Assembly (NCBI GenBank): GCA_036490335.1
Contig: DASXEB010000003.1
Coordinates: 44,465-108,464 of the forward strand
From: Palsa-1392 sp036490335
GTDB taxonomy: Bacteria; Verrucomicrobiota; Verrucomicrobiia; Chthoniobacterales; UBA10450
Reading direction: 5' to 3'
DNA length: 64,000 nt
Each line of letters starts with the position of its first letter. Within the stretch, counting starts at the first letter, position 1. Positions 26,095 through 35,782 of the stretch are shown piece after piece. The position numbers and the translations under genes are program-made. Below the pieces are notes generated by a model. That model saw nothing but the letters and a program-made list of their open reading frames with translations. It did no database searches and had not been told where the DNA came from.

Positions 26095-26151
26095 AAAGCG
26101 CAACGTCTTTATGAAAGTGCGATCTGCAAAGCAAATGAGTAGGCTTCTCCC

Positions 26152-28776
26152 ATGAGCGAAGCCGACCGGCCAAACCCGGATGACCTGCTCGCGCAAATGA
26201 AACGCGAGGAAACGGCGGCGGCGCGCGGAAGGTTGAAGATTTTTTTCGGGATGTCGCCGGGCGTGGGGAAAACCTACGCGATGCTGCAGGCGGCGCGGCT
26301 GAAGCAGACCGAAGGTTGCGAAGTGGTCGTCGGTCTCGTTGAAACGCACGGGCGCAAAGACACGGAAGCGTTGCTCGAAGGCATGCCGATCATGCCCCGG
26401 ACGCAGATCGAATATCGGGGGACGTCGTTAGGCGAAATGGATCTCGACGCCATCCTCACCTGGCATCCTGGTCTCGCGGTGGTGGACGAGCTCGCGCACG
26501 CGAATGCGCCCGGGTCGCGCCATCCAAAACGTTATCAGGACGTGCTCGAATTGCTCGACGCCGGCATCGATGTTTACACGACGCTAAATGTGCAACACGT
26601 CGCCAGCCGCAGCGATGTCGTTAGGCAAATCAGCGGCATCACGGTGACCGAAACGGTGCCCGATTCGGTGCTCGATCTCGCGGATGAAATCGTCCTCGTC
26701 GACCTGACGACGGAACAACTGCGGACCCGTTTGGCGGAGGGAAAAGTTTATCTCGGCGAGCGCGCGGAACGGGCCGCGCAGAATTTTTTCCGTGAGAGCA
26801 ACCTCACGGCGTTGCGCGAAATGTCGCTGCGTCTCGTCGCCGAACATGTCGATCGCGATTTGCGCGACATCATGTCGGAAGAAAACATCATCGGACCGTG
26901 GAAGAGCGGCGATCGGTTGTTGGTCGCGGTGAGCGCGAGTCCTTATTCGGAGCGATTGATTCGTTACACGCGTCGGCTCGCGGCTTCGATGGAAGCGTCG
27001 TGGACCGTGGTCAACATCGAACAGCCGCGTGCCTTGTCGCGCGAAGAGCAGCTGCGGCTGACGCGTTATCTCGCGCTCGCGCGCCAGCTCGGTGCCGAAG
27101 TGATTTCCACGGCGGGGACGGATGTTGGCGAAACGCTGTTGCGGATCGCGCAGCAAAATAACATCACACAAATCGTGATCGGAAAACCGCTCGCCCGTCG
27201 CCTAACGAGTCTGTGGACACGCGATCCGCTGCAATGGCTCATGCGCCACAGCGGCAACATCGACATCCACATGATTCCGGCCGAGGAAACCGCGCCCCGA
27301 AAAAACGAAGCGCTCGATGATCGGCTCGCGCGCGTGCAATGGCGCTATTTTGGATTTGCCTTCATCATCGCGGTCGCGGTCACGGCATTTTCGCTCTCGA
27401 TTTTTCGTTACACCGGCTACTGGGCGATCGCGCTTTTTTACCTGCTCGCGGTTGCGATTTCGGGCATGCAATTGCGGCGCTGGCCGACGCTTTTTCTCGC
27501 CTCAGTCAGCGCGCTGCTCTGGGATTTCTTGTTCATCCCGCCGCGCTTCACTTTTTACATTGGACATCTTCAGGACGTTTTAATGTTCGGCGCCTATTTC
27601 GTCATCGCGATCGTCATTGGCCATCTCGCATCGCAATTGCGCGAGGCCGAACAATCGGAACGCCGTCGCGAATTGCGCGCGACCGCGCTTTATCAACTCA
27701 CGCGCGCGCTTGCCGCCAGCCGCGATCTCGCGGAAGCGCTCCCGAAAATTCTCGCGCTGATCAAGGGAAGTTTTGAAGCCGAATCGGCGGTTTGGTTGTG
27801 CGATGAAAATGGTTTGTCGCGCCATGCCTCGAGTACTTTCGCGGCGTCGAGCAAGGACGAGAGCGTGGCGGCGTGGGCGTTTCAGAAAAAACAAAGCGCG
27901 GGCAAATCAACCGACACCCTGCCGGATGCGGAGGCGCTTTATTTGCCGCTCGTGACCGGCGATCGCGCGGAAGGTGTGCTCGCGGTCCATCTCGCATCGG
28001 GGCCGACAATCGAGCAACGCGAATTGCTCGACGCGTTTGCGGCGCAGCTCGCGCTTTTCGTAAACAAGGAGCGCGCGCTGGAAGCGAGCCGCGCCGCCCA
28101 AGTCTCGCGGCAATCGGAGAAGTTGCAGAAGGCGCTTTTTGACTCGGTTTCGCACGAATTGAAAACGCCGCTGGCCGCGATGTCGGCGACGCTCGAGCAA
28201 GCGCGACCGGACGCCGCGGAGTTGCGCCAGGCCGTCGGGCGACTGACGCGCACGGTCGATCATTTGCTCGACGCGACGCGATTGGAGTCCGGGCTTTTGC
28301 AGCCGGTGCGCGAATGGTGCGATCCCGTTGATCTCTTGCGCGAAGCGATCGCGCGCGCGGGCTTGCCCGACGTCGCTGTGAACCTAAGTGTCGGCGAAAA
28401 TTTGCCGACGATCTTCGTCGACGCGCGTTTGCTCGAACAGGCGTTGATCACTTTGCTCTCGAACGCCTCGGTGCACGGCGGCGCGCAAAAGATCGAAGCG
28501 AGTATCGCGCGCGATCAAGACGCGCTTGTGTTTTCGGTCGCCGATGACGGACCCGGTCTCGCGCCGGGCGAGGAGGCGAAAGTTTTCGAAAAATTTTATC
28601 GCGGCGCAGGCCGCCCGACCGGCGGTCTCGGCCTCGGTCTTTCAATTGCACGCCAGTTAGTCGAAGCACAAGGCGGAGAAATCGTCGCGCGCAATCGTGC
28701 CGGCGGCGGCTCGCGCTTTTCGATTCGCCTGCCGTTAGGCGACGAGATGCGTTTGCCTAACGAAGCCTCGGGATGA
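26152..28776 (+). CDS. kdpD: Osmosensitive potassium sensor histidine kinase
   Basis: 874 aa. The order is: an N-terminal KdpD domain with Walker A GMSPGVGKT (33-41); a universal-stress-protein-like domain (about 250-370); four clustered transmembrane helices (about 395-495, DUF4118 type); a GAF-like region; HisKA with the phosphoacceptor His668 in SVSHELKTPLAAM; and HATPase_c with DGPGLAPGE and GLGLGLSIARQLVE. It senses low K+ and phosphorylates KdpE. It overlaps kdpE by 4 nt and follows kdpC by 57 bp. Octamer words lie in the linkers and near the C-terminus. Confidence 0.96.
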   Translation: MSEADRPNPDDLLAQMKREETAAARGRLKIFFGMSPGVGKTYAMLQAARLKQTEGCEVVVGLVETHGRKDTEALLEGMPIMPRTQIEYRGTSLGEMDLDAILTWHPGLAVVDELAHANAPGSRHPKRYQDVLELLDAGIDVYTTLNVQHVASRSDVVRQISGITVTETVPDSVLDLADEIVLVDLTTEQLRTRLAEGKVYLGERAERAAQNFFRESNLTALREMSLRLVAEHVDRDLRDIMSEENIIGPWKSGDRLLVAVSASPYSERLIRYTRRLAASMEASWTVVNIEQPRALSREEQLRLTRYLALARQLGAEVISTAGTDVGETLLRIAQQNNITQIVIGKPLARRLTSLWTRDPLQWLMRHSGNIDIHMIPAEETAPRKNEALDDRLARVQWRYFGFAFIIAVAVTAFSLSIFRYTGYWAIALFYLLAVAISGMQLRRWPTLFLASVSALLWDFLFIPPRFTFYIGHLQDVLMFGAYFVIAIVIGHLASQLREAEQSERRRELRATALYQLTRALAASRDLAEALPKILALIKGSFEAESAVWLCDENGLSRHASSTFAASSKDESVAAWAFQKKQSAGKSTDTLPDAEALYLPLVTGDRAEGVLAVHLASGPTIEQRELLDAFAAQLALFVNKERALEASRAAQVSRQSEKLQKALFDSVSHELKTPLAAMSATLEQARPDAAELRQAVGRLTRTVDHLLDATRLESGLLQPVREWCDPVDLLREAIARAGLPDVAVNLSVGENLPTIFVDARLLEQALITLLSNASVHGGAQKIEASIARDQDALVFSVADDGPGLAPGEEAKVFEKFYRGAGRPTGGLGLGLSIARQLVEAQGGEIVARNRAGGGSRFSIRLPLGDEMRLPNEASG

Positions 28777-29465
28777 ATCCGCTCGTCCTCATTATCGACG
28801 ACGAAAAACAAATTCGTCGTCTTTTGCGCGTCGCGCTGGAAGCGGAAAACTATCGTGTGCTCGAAGCCGAGACCGGCCAGCAAGGCCTGACCGAAATCGC
28901 CAACCGTAAGCCGGACGCAGTGCTCCTCGATCTTGGGCTGCCCGATTTCGACGGCCTAACGATTCTGAAACGTCTGCGCGAATGGAGCGAGGCGCCCGTT
29001 ATCGTTCTGACCGTGCGCGACGACGAAGAAGAGAAGGTGGCCGCGCTCGACGCCGGCGCAGATGATTACGTCACGAAGCCGTTCAGCACGCCCGAATTGC
29101 TCGCGCGCCTCCGCGCCGCGCAACGAAAAACCCGGCCGACCGAGGAAGTTTCCGTTTTTCGACAAGGCGATTTGGTCGTCGATCTGACCGCGCACGTCGT
29201 CACGCGCGGCGGTCGCGAAATAAAACTGACGGCGACGGAATTCGCGCTCCTGCGGCTACTCGTTAGGCACGCGGGCCGCGTGCTGACGCATCGCCAGATC
29301 CTGCGCGAAATCTGGGGCCCGAAGTCGGAGGAGCATCGGCAATATTTGCGCGTTTACATCACGCATCTTCGCCAAAAAATTGAGCCGGGCGACCCGAAGC
29401 ATCGGCTGATTCAAACCGAGCCGGGCATCGGTTATCGGTTGCAGAAAAAAAGCGCCGAAGACTGA
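28773..29465 (+). CDS. kdpE: Response regulator of the kdp operon
   Basis: 230 aa OmpR/PhoB-class regulator. The receiver domain has the acidic pair Asp9-Asp10 (LIIDDEKQ), the phosphoacceptor Asp53 in LLDLGLPD, Thr in VLTVRD and Lys in YVTKPF. The C-terminal winged helix has LTATEFALLRLLV, HRQILREIWG and YLRVYITHLRQKIE. In E. coli KdpE activates kdpFABC; here it is presumably autoregulatory within the same operon. It is convergent with secDF, with one base between the stops. Confidence 0.96.
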   Translation: MNPLVLIIDDEKQIRRLLRVALEAENYRVLEAETGQQGLTEIANRKPDAVLLDLGLPDFDGLTILKRLREWSEAPVIVLTVRDDEEEKVAALDAGADDYVTKPFSTPELLARLRAAQRKTRPTEEVSVFRQGDLVVDLTAHVVTRGGREIKLTATEFALLRLLVRHAGRVLTHRQILREIWGPKSEEHRQYLRVYITHLRQKIEPGDPKHRLIQTEPGIGYRLQKKSAED

Positions 29466-29466
29466 A

Positions 29467-31803
29467 TCAGACGGGCGAACTTGCCGGCGTCGTCTTTTGC
29501 GTGACTTCGCGCCGCAGGCTGCTCGCGCTGCCGCCGCGCGCGCGCGTCCACCAGAGCACAATCGGCGAGGCGATGAAGATGGACGAATACGTCCCGACGA
29601 TCACACCGATGATGATGGCGAGCGAGAAGTCGCGCAGCACGGCGCCGCCGAGGAAGAACAAACACAAAATCGGAATCATCGTCACGCTGCTGGTGAGAAT
29701 GGTTCGGCTAAGCGTCTGGTTGATGCTCGAGTTCATGATTTCCTCGATCGTGCCGCGACGGCCGCTGGCGAGACCTTCTCGGATTCGGTCGAAGACGACG
29801 ATGGTGTCGTTAATCGAGTAACCGGCAATCGTGAGGATCGCGCCGACGAGCGGCAAGGTCAGCTCGCGACCAAGCAGCGAAAAAACGCCGACCGTGATGA
29901 GCACGTCGTGCAGCAACGCGACGATCGCACCGACGGCGAAGGAAAGTTCGAAGCGAAACGTGACGTAAATCAGGATGCCGAAAATGCCGAGCCCGAGCGC
30001 CCAGAGCGAATTGCGCGCAAGCTCTCCGCCGACGAGCGAGCCGACGCGTTCTTCGCGCTCGACTTTGAAGTCGCCATTCGGGATCGCCTCGCGGACGGCA
30101 CGCTGTACTTTCTCACTCGTGTTGAGCGGCAGACGCATGGTGATGAAGTTGCGCGCGCCCTGAGTCGATTGCTGGATCGGCTCGTTGTCGAGGTGGAGCG
30201 GCTTCAATGATTCGCGAACCTGCGCGACTTGAACGGTCGGCGCCGCGCTCAGTGAAAGCAGGTCGCCGCCTTTGAAGTCGACGCCGAAGTTGCGATCGCC
30301 GCGCACGGCAAACGCGGTCGCGCCCGCGATGAGCAAGGCGAGCGAACACATGCAGGCGATGAAACCTTTGCCGAGAAAATTAATGTGCTGCGACGAGATG
30401 AGGTGAAGCATCGAGACGCGCTTGACCCGGCCGGTGTCGACGAACCAACTGAAAAGATTTCGACCGACGATGAGCGCGGTGAAGAGCGAAGCGAGAATGC
30501 CGAGCGTGAGCGAAATCGCGAAGCCTTTGACCGGGCCGCTCGCTTTCCAGAACAAAATCGCGGCCGTGATCAGCGTCGTGACGTTGGCGTCGAGAATGGA
30601 TGAGAAGGCTTTTTCGTAAGCGGTCTGGACCGCGACCTTGAGCGATTTGCCGAGCGCGAGCTCTTCGCGCAATCGCTCGTAAATGAGCACGCTCGCGTCG
30701 ACCGCGAGGCCGATCGTCAGGATAATTCCCGCGATGCCCGGCAGCGTGAGGACGAAGTTGAACATCGTCAGCGCGCCGATCAGCAGGATGATGTTGACGA
30801 TCAGAGCGAGGTTCGCGATCAGGCCGGCAAATTTATAATAGATGAGCACGAGCACGAGCGTGATCGCGAGGCCGAGCAAACCGGCGATGATGCTGGCGCG
30901 AATCGAGTCGGCACCGAGCGTCGGCGAAACGCTGCGCTCTTCCTCGACGCTGACCGGAGTTTGCAGCGGATTCTCGAGCACGCTGGCCAGGCCGCGCGCT
31001 TCTTCTTCGCCGAAATGTCCGGTGATAATCGCGTCGCCGCCGTAGATCGCAGTGCGAATGCTCGGCGCGGATTGAATCACGCCGTCGAGCACGATCGCGA
31101 AACGATGGCCGACGTTCGCTTCCGTGATCTGGCCAAATTTTTTCGCGCCTTCACTGTCGAATTTCATCTGCACGGTCCAGCCTTCCGGTCCGTAATAGGC
31201 GCTCGATTCGGTCACGCGATCGCCGCCGAGATCGGCTTTCTTTTTCACCAGCAAACGCTCGACGATCGGCTTCTTGCCGGGGCCCTGATCCATTGTGTAT
31301 TTCTCGATCCGGTATTCGGGCGGGATCACTTCGGTGCCGGCATCGATCGCGCGCAGGCGCTCGCCGTTGTCGGGATAAACGAGACGAAACTCGAGCTTCG
31401 CCACGCGCGAAAGTTGCTGCCGCGCCTCGATGATTTTCGCCGGATCGAGCCCGGGAATCTGAACGAGAATGCGATCGGTCCCGACCGGGCTGATGAGCGG
31501 TTCGCCGCCGCCGAAATAATCGACGCGTTTGCGAATGACTTCGACGGCCTGGTCGAGATTATTTTTCGTGATCGGCCGTTCGCCCTGGACGAGCCGGATG
31601 AGAAATGAAGTGCCGCCCTGGATGTCGAGGCCGAGCTGAATTTTTTTATCCGGCGGCCAGATCGTGACGATGCTGAAAACGACGAGCAGCACCATGAGCA
31701 GAAACGCGAGCAGCCGTTTGCGCGGCCCGAAATCGGTCGCGAAATACCAACCGAAAAGGACGAGCAGGAGCAGCCCGATGAAGAAGGTGAGAAGCGGATT
31801 CAT
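29467..31803 (-). CDS. secDF: Protein translocase SecD-SecF fusion
   Basis: 778 aa combining SecD and SecF, which use the proton gradient to pull proteins out of the SecYEG channel. The SecD half has an N-terminal helix, the periplasmic P1 region (QLGLDIQGGTSFLIRLVQ is the classic start) and VLILYYKFAG-type helices. The SecF half begins about residue 480, with NFGVDFKGGDLL and later VGAILTIAGYSINDTIVVFDRIRE. Twelve transmembrane segments are expected. It lies 1 nt after yajC, the usual partner. No octamer word was seen from 29.3 to 33.8 kb. Confidence 0.96.
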   Translation of the reverse strand: MNPLLTFFIGLLLLVLFGWYFATDFGPRKRLLAFLLMVLLVVFSIVTIWPPDKKIQLGLDIQGGTSFLIRLVQGERPITKNNLDQAVEVIRKRVDYFGGGEPLISPVGTDRILVQIPGLDPAKIIEARQQLSRVAKLEFRLVYPDNGERLRAIDAGTEVIPPEYRIEKYTMDQGPGKKPIVERLLVKKKADLGGDRVTESSAYYGPEGWTVQMKFDSEGAKKFGQITEANVGHRFAIVLDGVIQSAPSIRTAIYGGDAIITGHFGEEEARGLASVLENPLQTPVSVEEERSVSPTLGADSIRASIIAGLLGLAITLVLVLIYYKFAGLIANLALIVNIILLIGALTMFNFVLTLPGIAGIILTIGLAVDASVLIYERLREELALGKSLKVAVQTAYEKAFSSILDANVTTLITAAILFWKASGPVKGFAISLTLGILASLFTALIVGRNLFSWFVDTGRVKRVSMLHLISSQHINFLGKGFIACMCSLALLIAGATAFAVRGDRNFGVDFKGGDLLSLSAAPTVQVAQVRESLKPLHLDNEPIQQSTQGARNFITMRLPLNTSEKVQRAVREAIPNGDFKVEREERVGSLVGGELARNSLWALGLGIFGILIYVTFRFELSFAVGAIVALLHDVLITVGVFSLLGRELTLPLVGAILTIAGYSINDTIVVFDRIREGLASGRRGTIEEIMNSSINQTLSRTILTSSVTMIPILCLFFLGGAVLRDFSLAIIIGVIVGTYSSIFIASPIVLWWTRARGGSASSLRREVTQKTTPASSPV

Positions 31804-31804
31804 A

Positions 31805-32179
31805 TCAGGCCTCGGCGGTTTTCACGACGTTGGTCACGGCGGTTTTGTCCATTTCCAGTTTCACATTGTCGGCCACTTTCACGAGCACGGTCGTCTCTTT
31901 CACGTTCGTGATCATGCCGTGAATGCCGGACGCGGTCACGACGCGATCGCCGGTCTTGAGCGCGGAGACGAGTTTCTGCTGTTCTTTTTGCCGCCGCATT
32001 TGCGGGCGAATCATGACGTAGTACGCGATCACGAAAATGAAAACGATCGGCAGCATGCCGATGAGTCCGGAGCCGGCCGACGAGGCAGCTTGCGCTTGTG
32101 CGAGAAAGTTCAACATGTTCGAAGCGGTTGCCGGAACCGCGGCGCGAACGGCCGGCGGAAGCGGAATTTCATTGAGCAC
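31805..32179 (-). CDS. yajC: Preprotein translocase subunit YajC
   Basis: 124 aa. One transmembrane helix (about residues 38-60, LIGMLPIVFIFVIAYYVM) is followed by the diagnostic IRPQMRRQKEQQKLVSALKTG and GDRVVTASGIHGMITNV. YajC binds SecDF and the Sec holotranslocon. There is an N-terminal extension of about 30 residues before the helix, possibly an alternative downstream start. It is followed by secDF after 1 nt and is divergent from the ClpX-like gene. Confidence 0.93.
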   Translation of the reverse strand: MLNEIPLPPAVRAAVPATASNMLNFLAQAQAASSAGSGLIGMLPIVFIFVIAYYVMIRPQMRRQKEQQKLVSALKTGDRVVTASGIHGMITNVKETTVLVKVADNVKLEMDKTAVTNVVKTAEA

Positions 32180-32295
32180 AGAAGCGGGCGAAAATCAAGC
32201 AGCGCGCCGCCATCGCGGCGGCGAAATTTTACATGCCAGGCCAAAATGTTAAGTTATGCGCGACGCACGATCGACCCATTCGCGCCGCATTTTCC

Positions 32296-33891
32296 ATGAA
32301 TCAAAATCCGCCGTTTCCTTCCCCCGAAGAATTGCAATCCAAGCTCTCCGAGTTCATGAAATCGAACTTCGGCGAGAACGTTTCCTTCGCCAGTTTCGCG
32401 CAGCCGGAGCGCGCCGAAACCGACGAGGAGAAACCGCCAAAGCCGAGCGAGGACCATTTCGTTTTCGATTTTCTGCCGCGCGACATCAAGGCGCATCTCG
32501 ACCGTTTCGTCATCCAGCAGGACGAAGCGAAGAAGGTGCTCGCGATCGCGGTTTGCGATCATTACAACCACGTCAATTACGTTCGCCGGCTCGAAAACGA
32601 AGACGCGATTCGCGCCGAGCAAACCGAGTACGCGAAACAAAACGTCATCCTCATCGGCCCGACCGGCGTTGGAAAAACTTATCTCATCAAACACATCGCC
32701 GAGCTGATCAAAGTGCCGTTCGTCAAAGCCGACGCGACGAAATTCAGCGAGACCGGCTACGTCGGCGGCGACGTCGAAGATCTCGTCCGCGAGCTCGTCC
32801 AAAAAGCCGATGGCGACGTCGCCCGCGCGCAATTCGGCATCATCTATATAGATGAGATCGACAAGATCGCGTCCGCCAGCAACCTCGCCGGTCGCGACGT
32901 GAGCGGCCGCGGCGTGCAGACAACCCTGCTCAAATTAATGGAAGAAACTGAAGTGCCGTTGCGCAGCGCGAACGATCTGCAAGGGCAGTTGCAGGCCGCG
33001 TTCGAGTTTCAGCGCAAAGGCAAAACCAAGCGCGAAACCATCAGCACGCGTAACATCCTGTTCGTCGTCAGCGGCGCCTTCGAGCGGTTGAAAACGCAGG
33101 TCGCGCGCCGCATCGCGCAAGGCCAGATCGGTTTTCAAAACGAACCGCTCCGCGTTCTCGACAACGACGTTTTCAAACACGTCGCGACCGGCGATTTCGT
33201 CGAGTACGGCTTCGAGCCGGAATTCATCGGCCGCCTGCCCGTGCGCGTCGTCTGCGAAGAATTAAGCGCTGACGATCTCTTCAAAATCATGAAGTTTTCC
33301 GAAGGCAGCATCCTTCATCAATACGAGCGCGCCTTTCGCGCTTACGGCATCGAGATCAGCTTCGAAGACGAAGCGCTCCTTCTCATGGCCGCCGCAGCCG
33401 CGACCGAAAAAACCGGCGCGCGCGGGCTGCTCACCGTCTGGGAAAAATTATTTCGCGATTACAAATATCACCTCGCCGGCTCCGGCCTCACGCAGCTCCG
33501 CGTGACCGAAGAACTCGTGCGCCACCCCGAACGCGTGCTCGAGCGTTTGATGGCCGAAGGTCATCAGGAGGAAAAAGCCGCGCTCCGCAACGAGGCGCAA
33601 ATTTTCGCCGATCGTTTTTCGCGCGAGCACAGTGTCGAATTGCAATTCGACGACTCCGCGCTGCAACGTCTCGTCGAGCGCGCCGAAGCCGAGCGGATGA
33701 AAATGAGCGATCTCTGCGCGCATCTTTTCAAGGATTTCCAGTTCGGACTCAGCCTGATCAAAAAAAATACCGGCACCGTTCGTTTCGTTCTCAACCGCGA
33801 AGCGATCGACGCGCCCGACAAATTTCTCAGCGACCTCGTGCTGAAATCGTACGGGCCTAACGACGCCCGCGCGCAGACGCCGGCCGCATGA
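32296..33891 (+). CDS. ClpX-like AAA+ unfoldase without the zinc-binding domain
   Basis: 531 aa from ATG 32296. The AAA+ core shows Walker A GPTGVGKT (121-128), Walker B IIYIDEID (182-188), the pore loop GYVGGD (154-159) and sensor/arginine-finger EPEFIGRLP. It resembles ClpX, but the N-terminal four-cysteine zinc domain is missing and replaced by about 55 acidic, polar residues. An IGF tripeptide (278-280), the ClpP-docking loop of ClpX, is present, so a ClpP partnership is plausible. An extra 100-residue C-terminal segment has no match I know. It overlaps the cyclase-like gene by 4 nt. Confidence 0.82.
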   Translation: MNQNPPFPSPEELQSKLSEFMKSNFGENVSFASFAQPERAETDEEKPPKPSEDHFVFDFLPRDIKAHLDRFVIQQDEAKKVLAIAVCDHYNHVNYVRRLENEDAIRAEQTEYAKQNVILIGPTGVGKTYLIKHIAELIKVPFVKADATKFSETGYVGGDVEDLVRELVQKADGDVARAQFGIIYIDEIDKIASASNLAGRDVSGRGVQTTLLKLMEETEVPLRSANDLQGQLQAAFEFQRKGKTKRETISTRNILFVVSGAFERLKTQVARRIAQGQIGFQNEPLRVLDNDVFKHVATGDFVEYGFEPEFIGRLPVRVVCEELSADDLFKIMKFSEGSILHQYERAFRAYGIEISFEDEALLLMAAAAATEKTGARGLLTVWEKLFRDYKYHLAGSGLTQLRVTEELVRHPERVLERLMAEGHQEEKAALRNEAQIFADRFSREHSVELQFDDSALQRLVERAEAERMKMSDLCAHLFKDFQFGLSLIKKNTGTVRFVLNREAIDAPDKFLSDLVLKSYGPNDARAQTPAA

Positions 33892-35150
33892 AGCGTTCGT
33901 TAGGCGCGAGTTTCTGGATCGGCGCCGGCGCGAGCGCGAGCGTGATCGCGCTCCAGAAATCGCGAGTCCTGCTTCCGCCCGAACGCACGATCGGGCGCTG
34001 GATTTACGCCGACTTTTTGCCTAACGACGGCGTCGGCCTCGCCAATTATCTGCTCGTCATTGCGCTCGGTCTCGCGGTCGCGTGGGCGATGTCGGAGCTG
34101 CCGGAACTGTGGCGGCGCGGCGGAATTCTTTTCGTCCTCATCGCGGAATTGATCGGCGCCTCCGCCGTTCTTTCGCTTGTCGAAATTTACTTCCAGCCGC
34201 TGCCTGCAATCCTCGTTGTGCTTCTCGCGACCATTCTCGTATTCGTTGCCGAAGCGACCGCGGCCGGCCAGCGACGGCGGACCAACCGGCTCCTGTTTTC
34301 CGGAAAACTCGGCACGCACGAAATCGCCGGCCTGACGAGAAGCGACATGCCCGAGTTGCAGCGGCCGATCGCGCGCGATGCGACTTTTCTTTACGGCGAA
34401 ATCACGAACCAGGCCGAACTGATCGATGAAATGTCGCCGCCCGACTACGCGCGGTTGCTGCACGAGATCACGCGCATCGCGTCGGAAATTTTTCAGCGCG
34501 AAGGCGGCTACGTCCACGCCGCGGACGGCGAAGGCATTCGCGTCTTTTTCGGTTTTCCGAACTCGTTAGGCAAACACGCCGCCGCGGCCGCGCGCGCCGC
34601 GCTTGCGTTGCGCAAACGCATTTTAACCGCGCCGGAAAATGACTCGTTAGGCAAAATCGATTTGCGCCTCGGCATCAGCTCCGGTCCGATCGTGATCGCG
34701 ATGCAAAAGCGCGCGCGGCAGCGCGAGCTCGTCATCAGCGGCGAGCCGATCGAGAACGCGCGCCGGATCGCGGCGGCGAATGAAATTTACGGCTCGCAAA
34801 TTTTGCTCGGCCCGCGCGCCTTCACCGAGGCTGGAAGCGAGATCGTCGCGCGGCCGATCGATTTTTTGCGCAACGGCGAAGCGCACGAACGGCTCGAAGT
34901 TTACGATCTGCTCGCGCTCGCCGCCGACGCGACCGCGGAGGAAATTTCCTGCCGCGACCGCTTTTGGATGGCGCTGGTTTATTTTCGCGAGCGGCGCTGG
35001 ACGGAAGCGTTCACGGAATTCAATCGCGCGCGCCGGGCCAACTCCGAAAACGATCGGCCGCTGCAATGGTATTTGCGCCGGCTCGAGCCGATTCTTTTGC
35101 AAATGGCGACCGAGCCCACGCCCGCGGCCGACCCGTTTTCGCCGGTTTGA
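33888..35150 (+). CDS. Membrane protein with a degenerate class III adenylate/guanylate cyclase domain
   Basis: 420 aa. Three hydrophobic segments (about 50-68, 78-98 and 105-125) precede a cyclase homology domain (about 165-320). The domain keeps GGYVHAADGEG and LGISSGPIVIA. But both metal-binding positions carry glutamate where the family has aspartate: Glu171 (LYGEIT for 'FADI') and Glu215 (DGEG for 'GD'). The later block around RQRELVISGEPIENARRI is recognisable. A TPR-like tail follows (FRERRWTEAFTEFNRA). It may be inactive or only regulatory. It overlaps the ClpX-like gene (ATGA) and recR (TTGA). Confidence 0.75.
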   Translation: MKRSLGASFWIGAGASASVIALQKSRVLLPPERTIGRWIYADFLPNDGVGLANYLLVIALGLAVAWAMSELPELWRRGGILFVLIAELIGASAVLSLVEIYFQPLPAILVVLLATILVFVAEATAAGQRRRTNRLLFSGKLGTHEIAGLTRSDMPELQRPIARDATFLYGEITNQAELIDEMSPPDYARLLHEITRIASEIFQREGGYVHAADGEGIRVFFGFPNSLGKHAAAAARAALALRKRILTAPENDSLGKIDLRLGISSGPIVIAMQKRARQRELVISGEPIENARRIAAANEIYGSQILLGPRAFTEAGSEIVARPIDFLRNGEAHERLEVYDLLALAADATAEEISCRDRFWMALVYFRERRWTEAFTEFNRARRANSENDRPLQWYLRRLEPILLQMATEPTPAADPFSPV

Positions 35151-35752
35151 AACGGACTGAATATCCCGGTGCGATCCGCGATTTGATCGCGCAACTGCGC
35201 CAGATGCCGGGCGTCGGCCCACGCTCGGCGGAGCGGATCGCGCTCTGGATCGTGCAGGCGCGCGGCGCGCAGCCGGACGCGATCGCGCGCGCGATCACGG
35301 AGACGCGCGCGGCGATTCGGCCCTGCGTGGAGTGCGGTTTTTTTGCGACCTCGGAGTTGTGCGAAATCTGCGCGGATCCGACGCGGGCGAAGGATCTGCT
35401 CTGCGTCGTCGAGCAGCCGACTGACATTTTGCCGCTCGAAAAAACGAGCGCGTTTCGCGGGCGCTACCATTCGTTAGGCGGAAGAATCTCGCCGCTCGAC
35501 CGCGTCGCGCCGGAAGATTTGCGCATTGCCGCGCTGGTCGAGCGAGTCGAGCGCGAACCGCCTAACGAAATCATTTTCGCGCTCGCGGCCGATGTTGAAG
35601 GCGAGGCGACGACGAATTATCTCGTCGAGCTTTTGAAGAAATTTCCCGTCAGCCTAACGAGAATCGCGCACGGTCTCCCCGCCGGCGGCGGCCTCGAATC
35701 GGCGGATGAATTGACACTCTCACGCGCGCTGTCCGGGCGGACGAAGTTGTAA
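35147..35752 (+). CDS. recR: Recombination mediator RecR
   Basis: 201 aa from TTG 35147, which overlaps the previous stop as TTGA and gives the standard RecR length. The helix-hairpin-helix (LRQMPGVGPRSAERIALWI), the four-cysteine zinc finger (CVECGFF...CEICADP), and the TOPRIM domain (LLCVVEQPTDILPLEKT, with YHSLGGRISPLD) are in order. RecR works with RecFO to load RecA on gaps. Longer upstream frames start inside the cyclase gene and are rejected. Three octamer words occur in the gene, one in the very conserved YHSLGG motif. Confidence 0.95.
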   Translation: MKRTEYPGAIRDLIAQLRQMPGVGPRSAERIALWIVQARGAQPDAIARAITETRAAIRPCVECGFFATSELCEICADPTRAKDLLCVVEQPTDILPLEKTSAFRGRYHSLGGRISPLDRVAPEDLRIAALVERVEREPPNEIIFALAADVEGEATTNYLVELLKKFPVSLTRIAHGLPAGGGLESADELTLSRALSGRTKL

Positions 35753-35782
35753 TCCGGCCCCAGATTCGAGTAGCATGATGGC

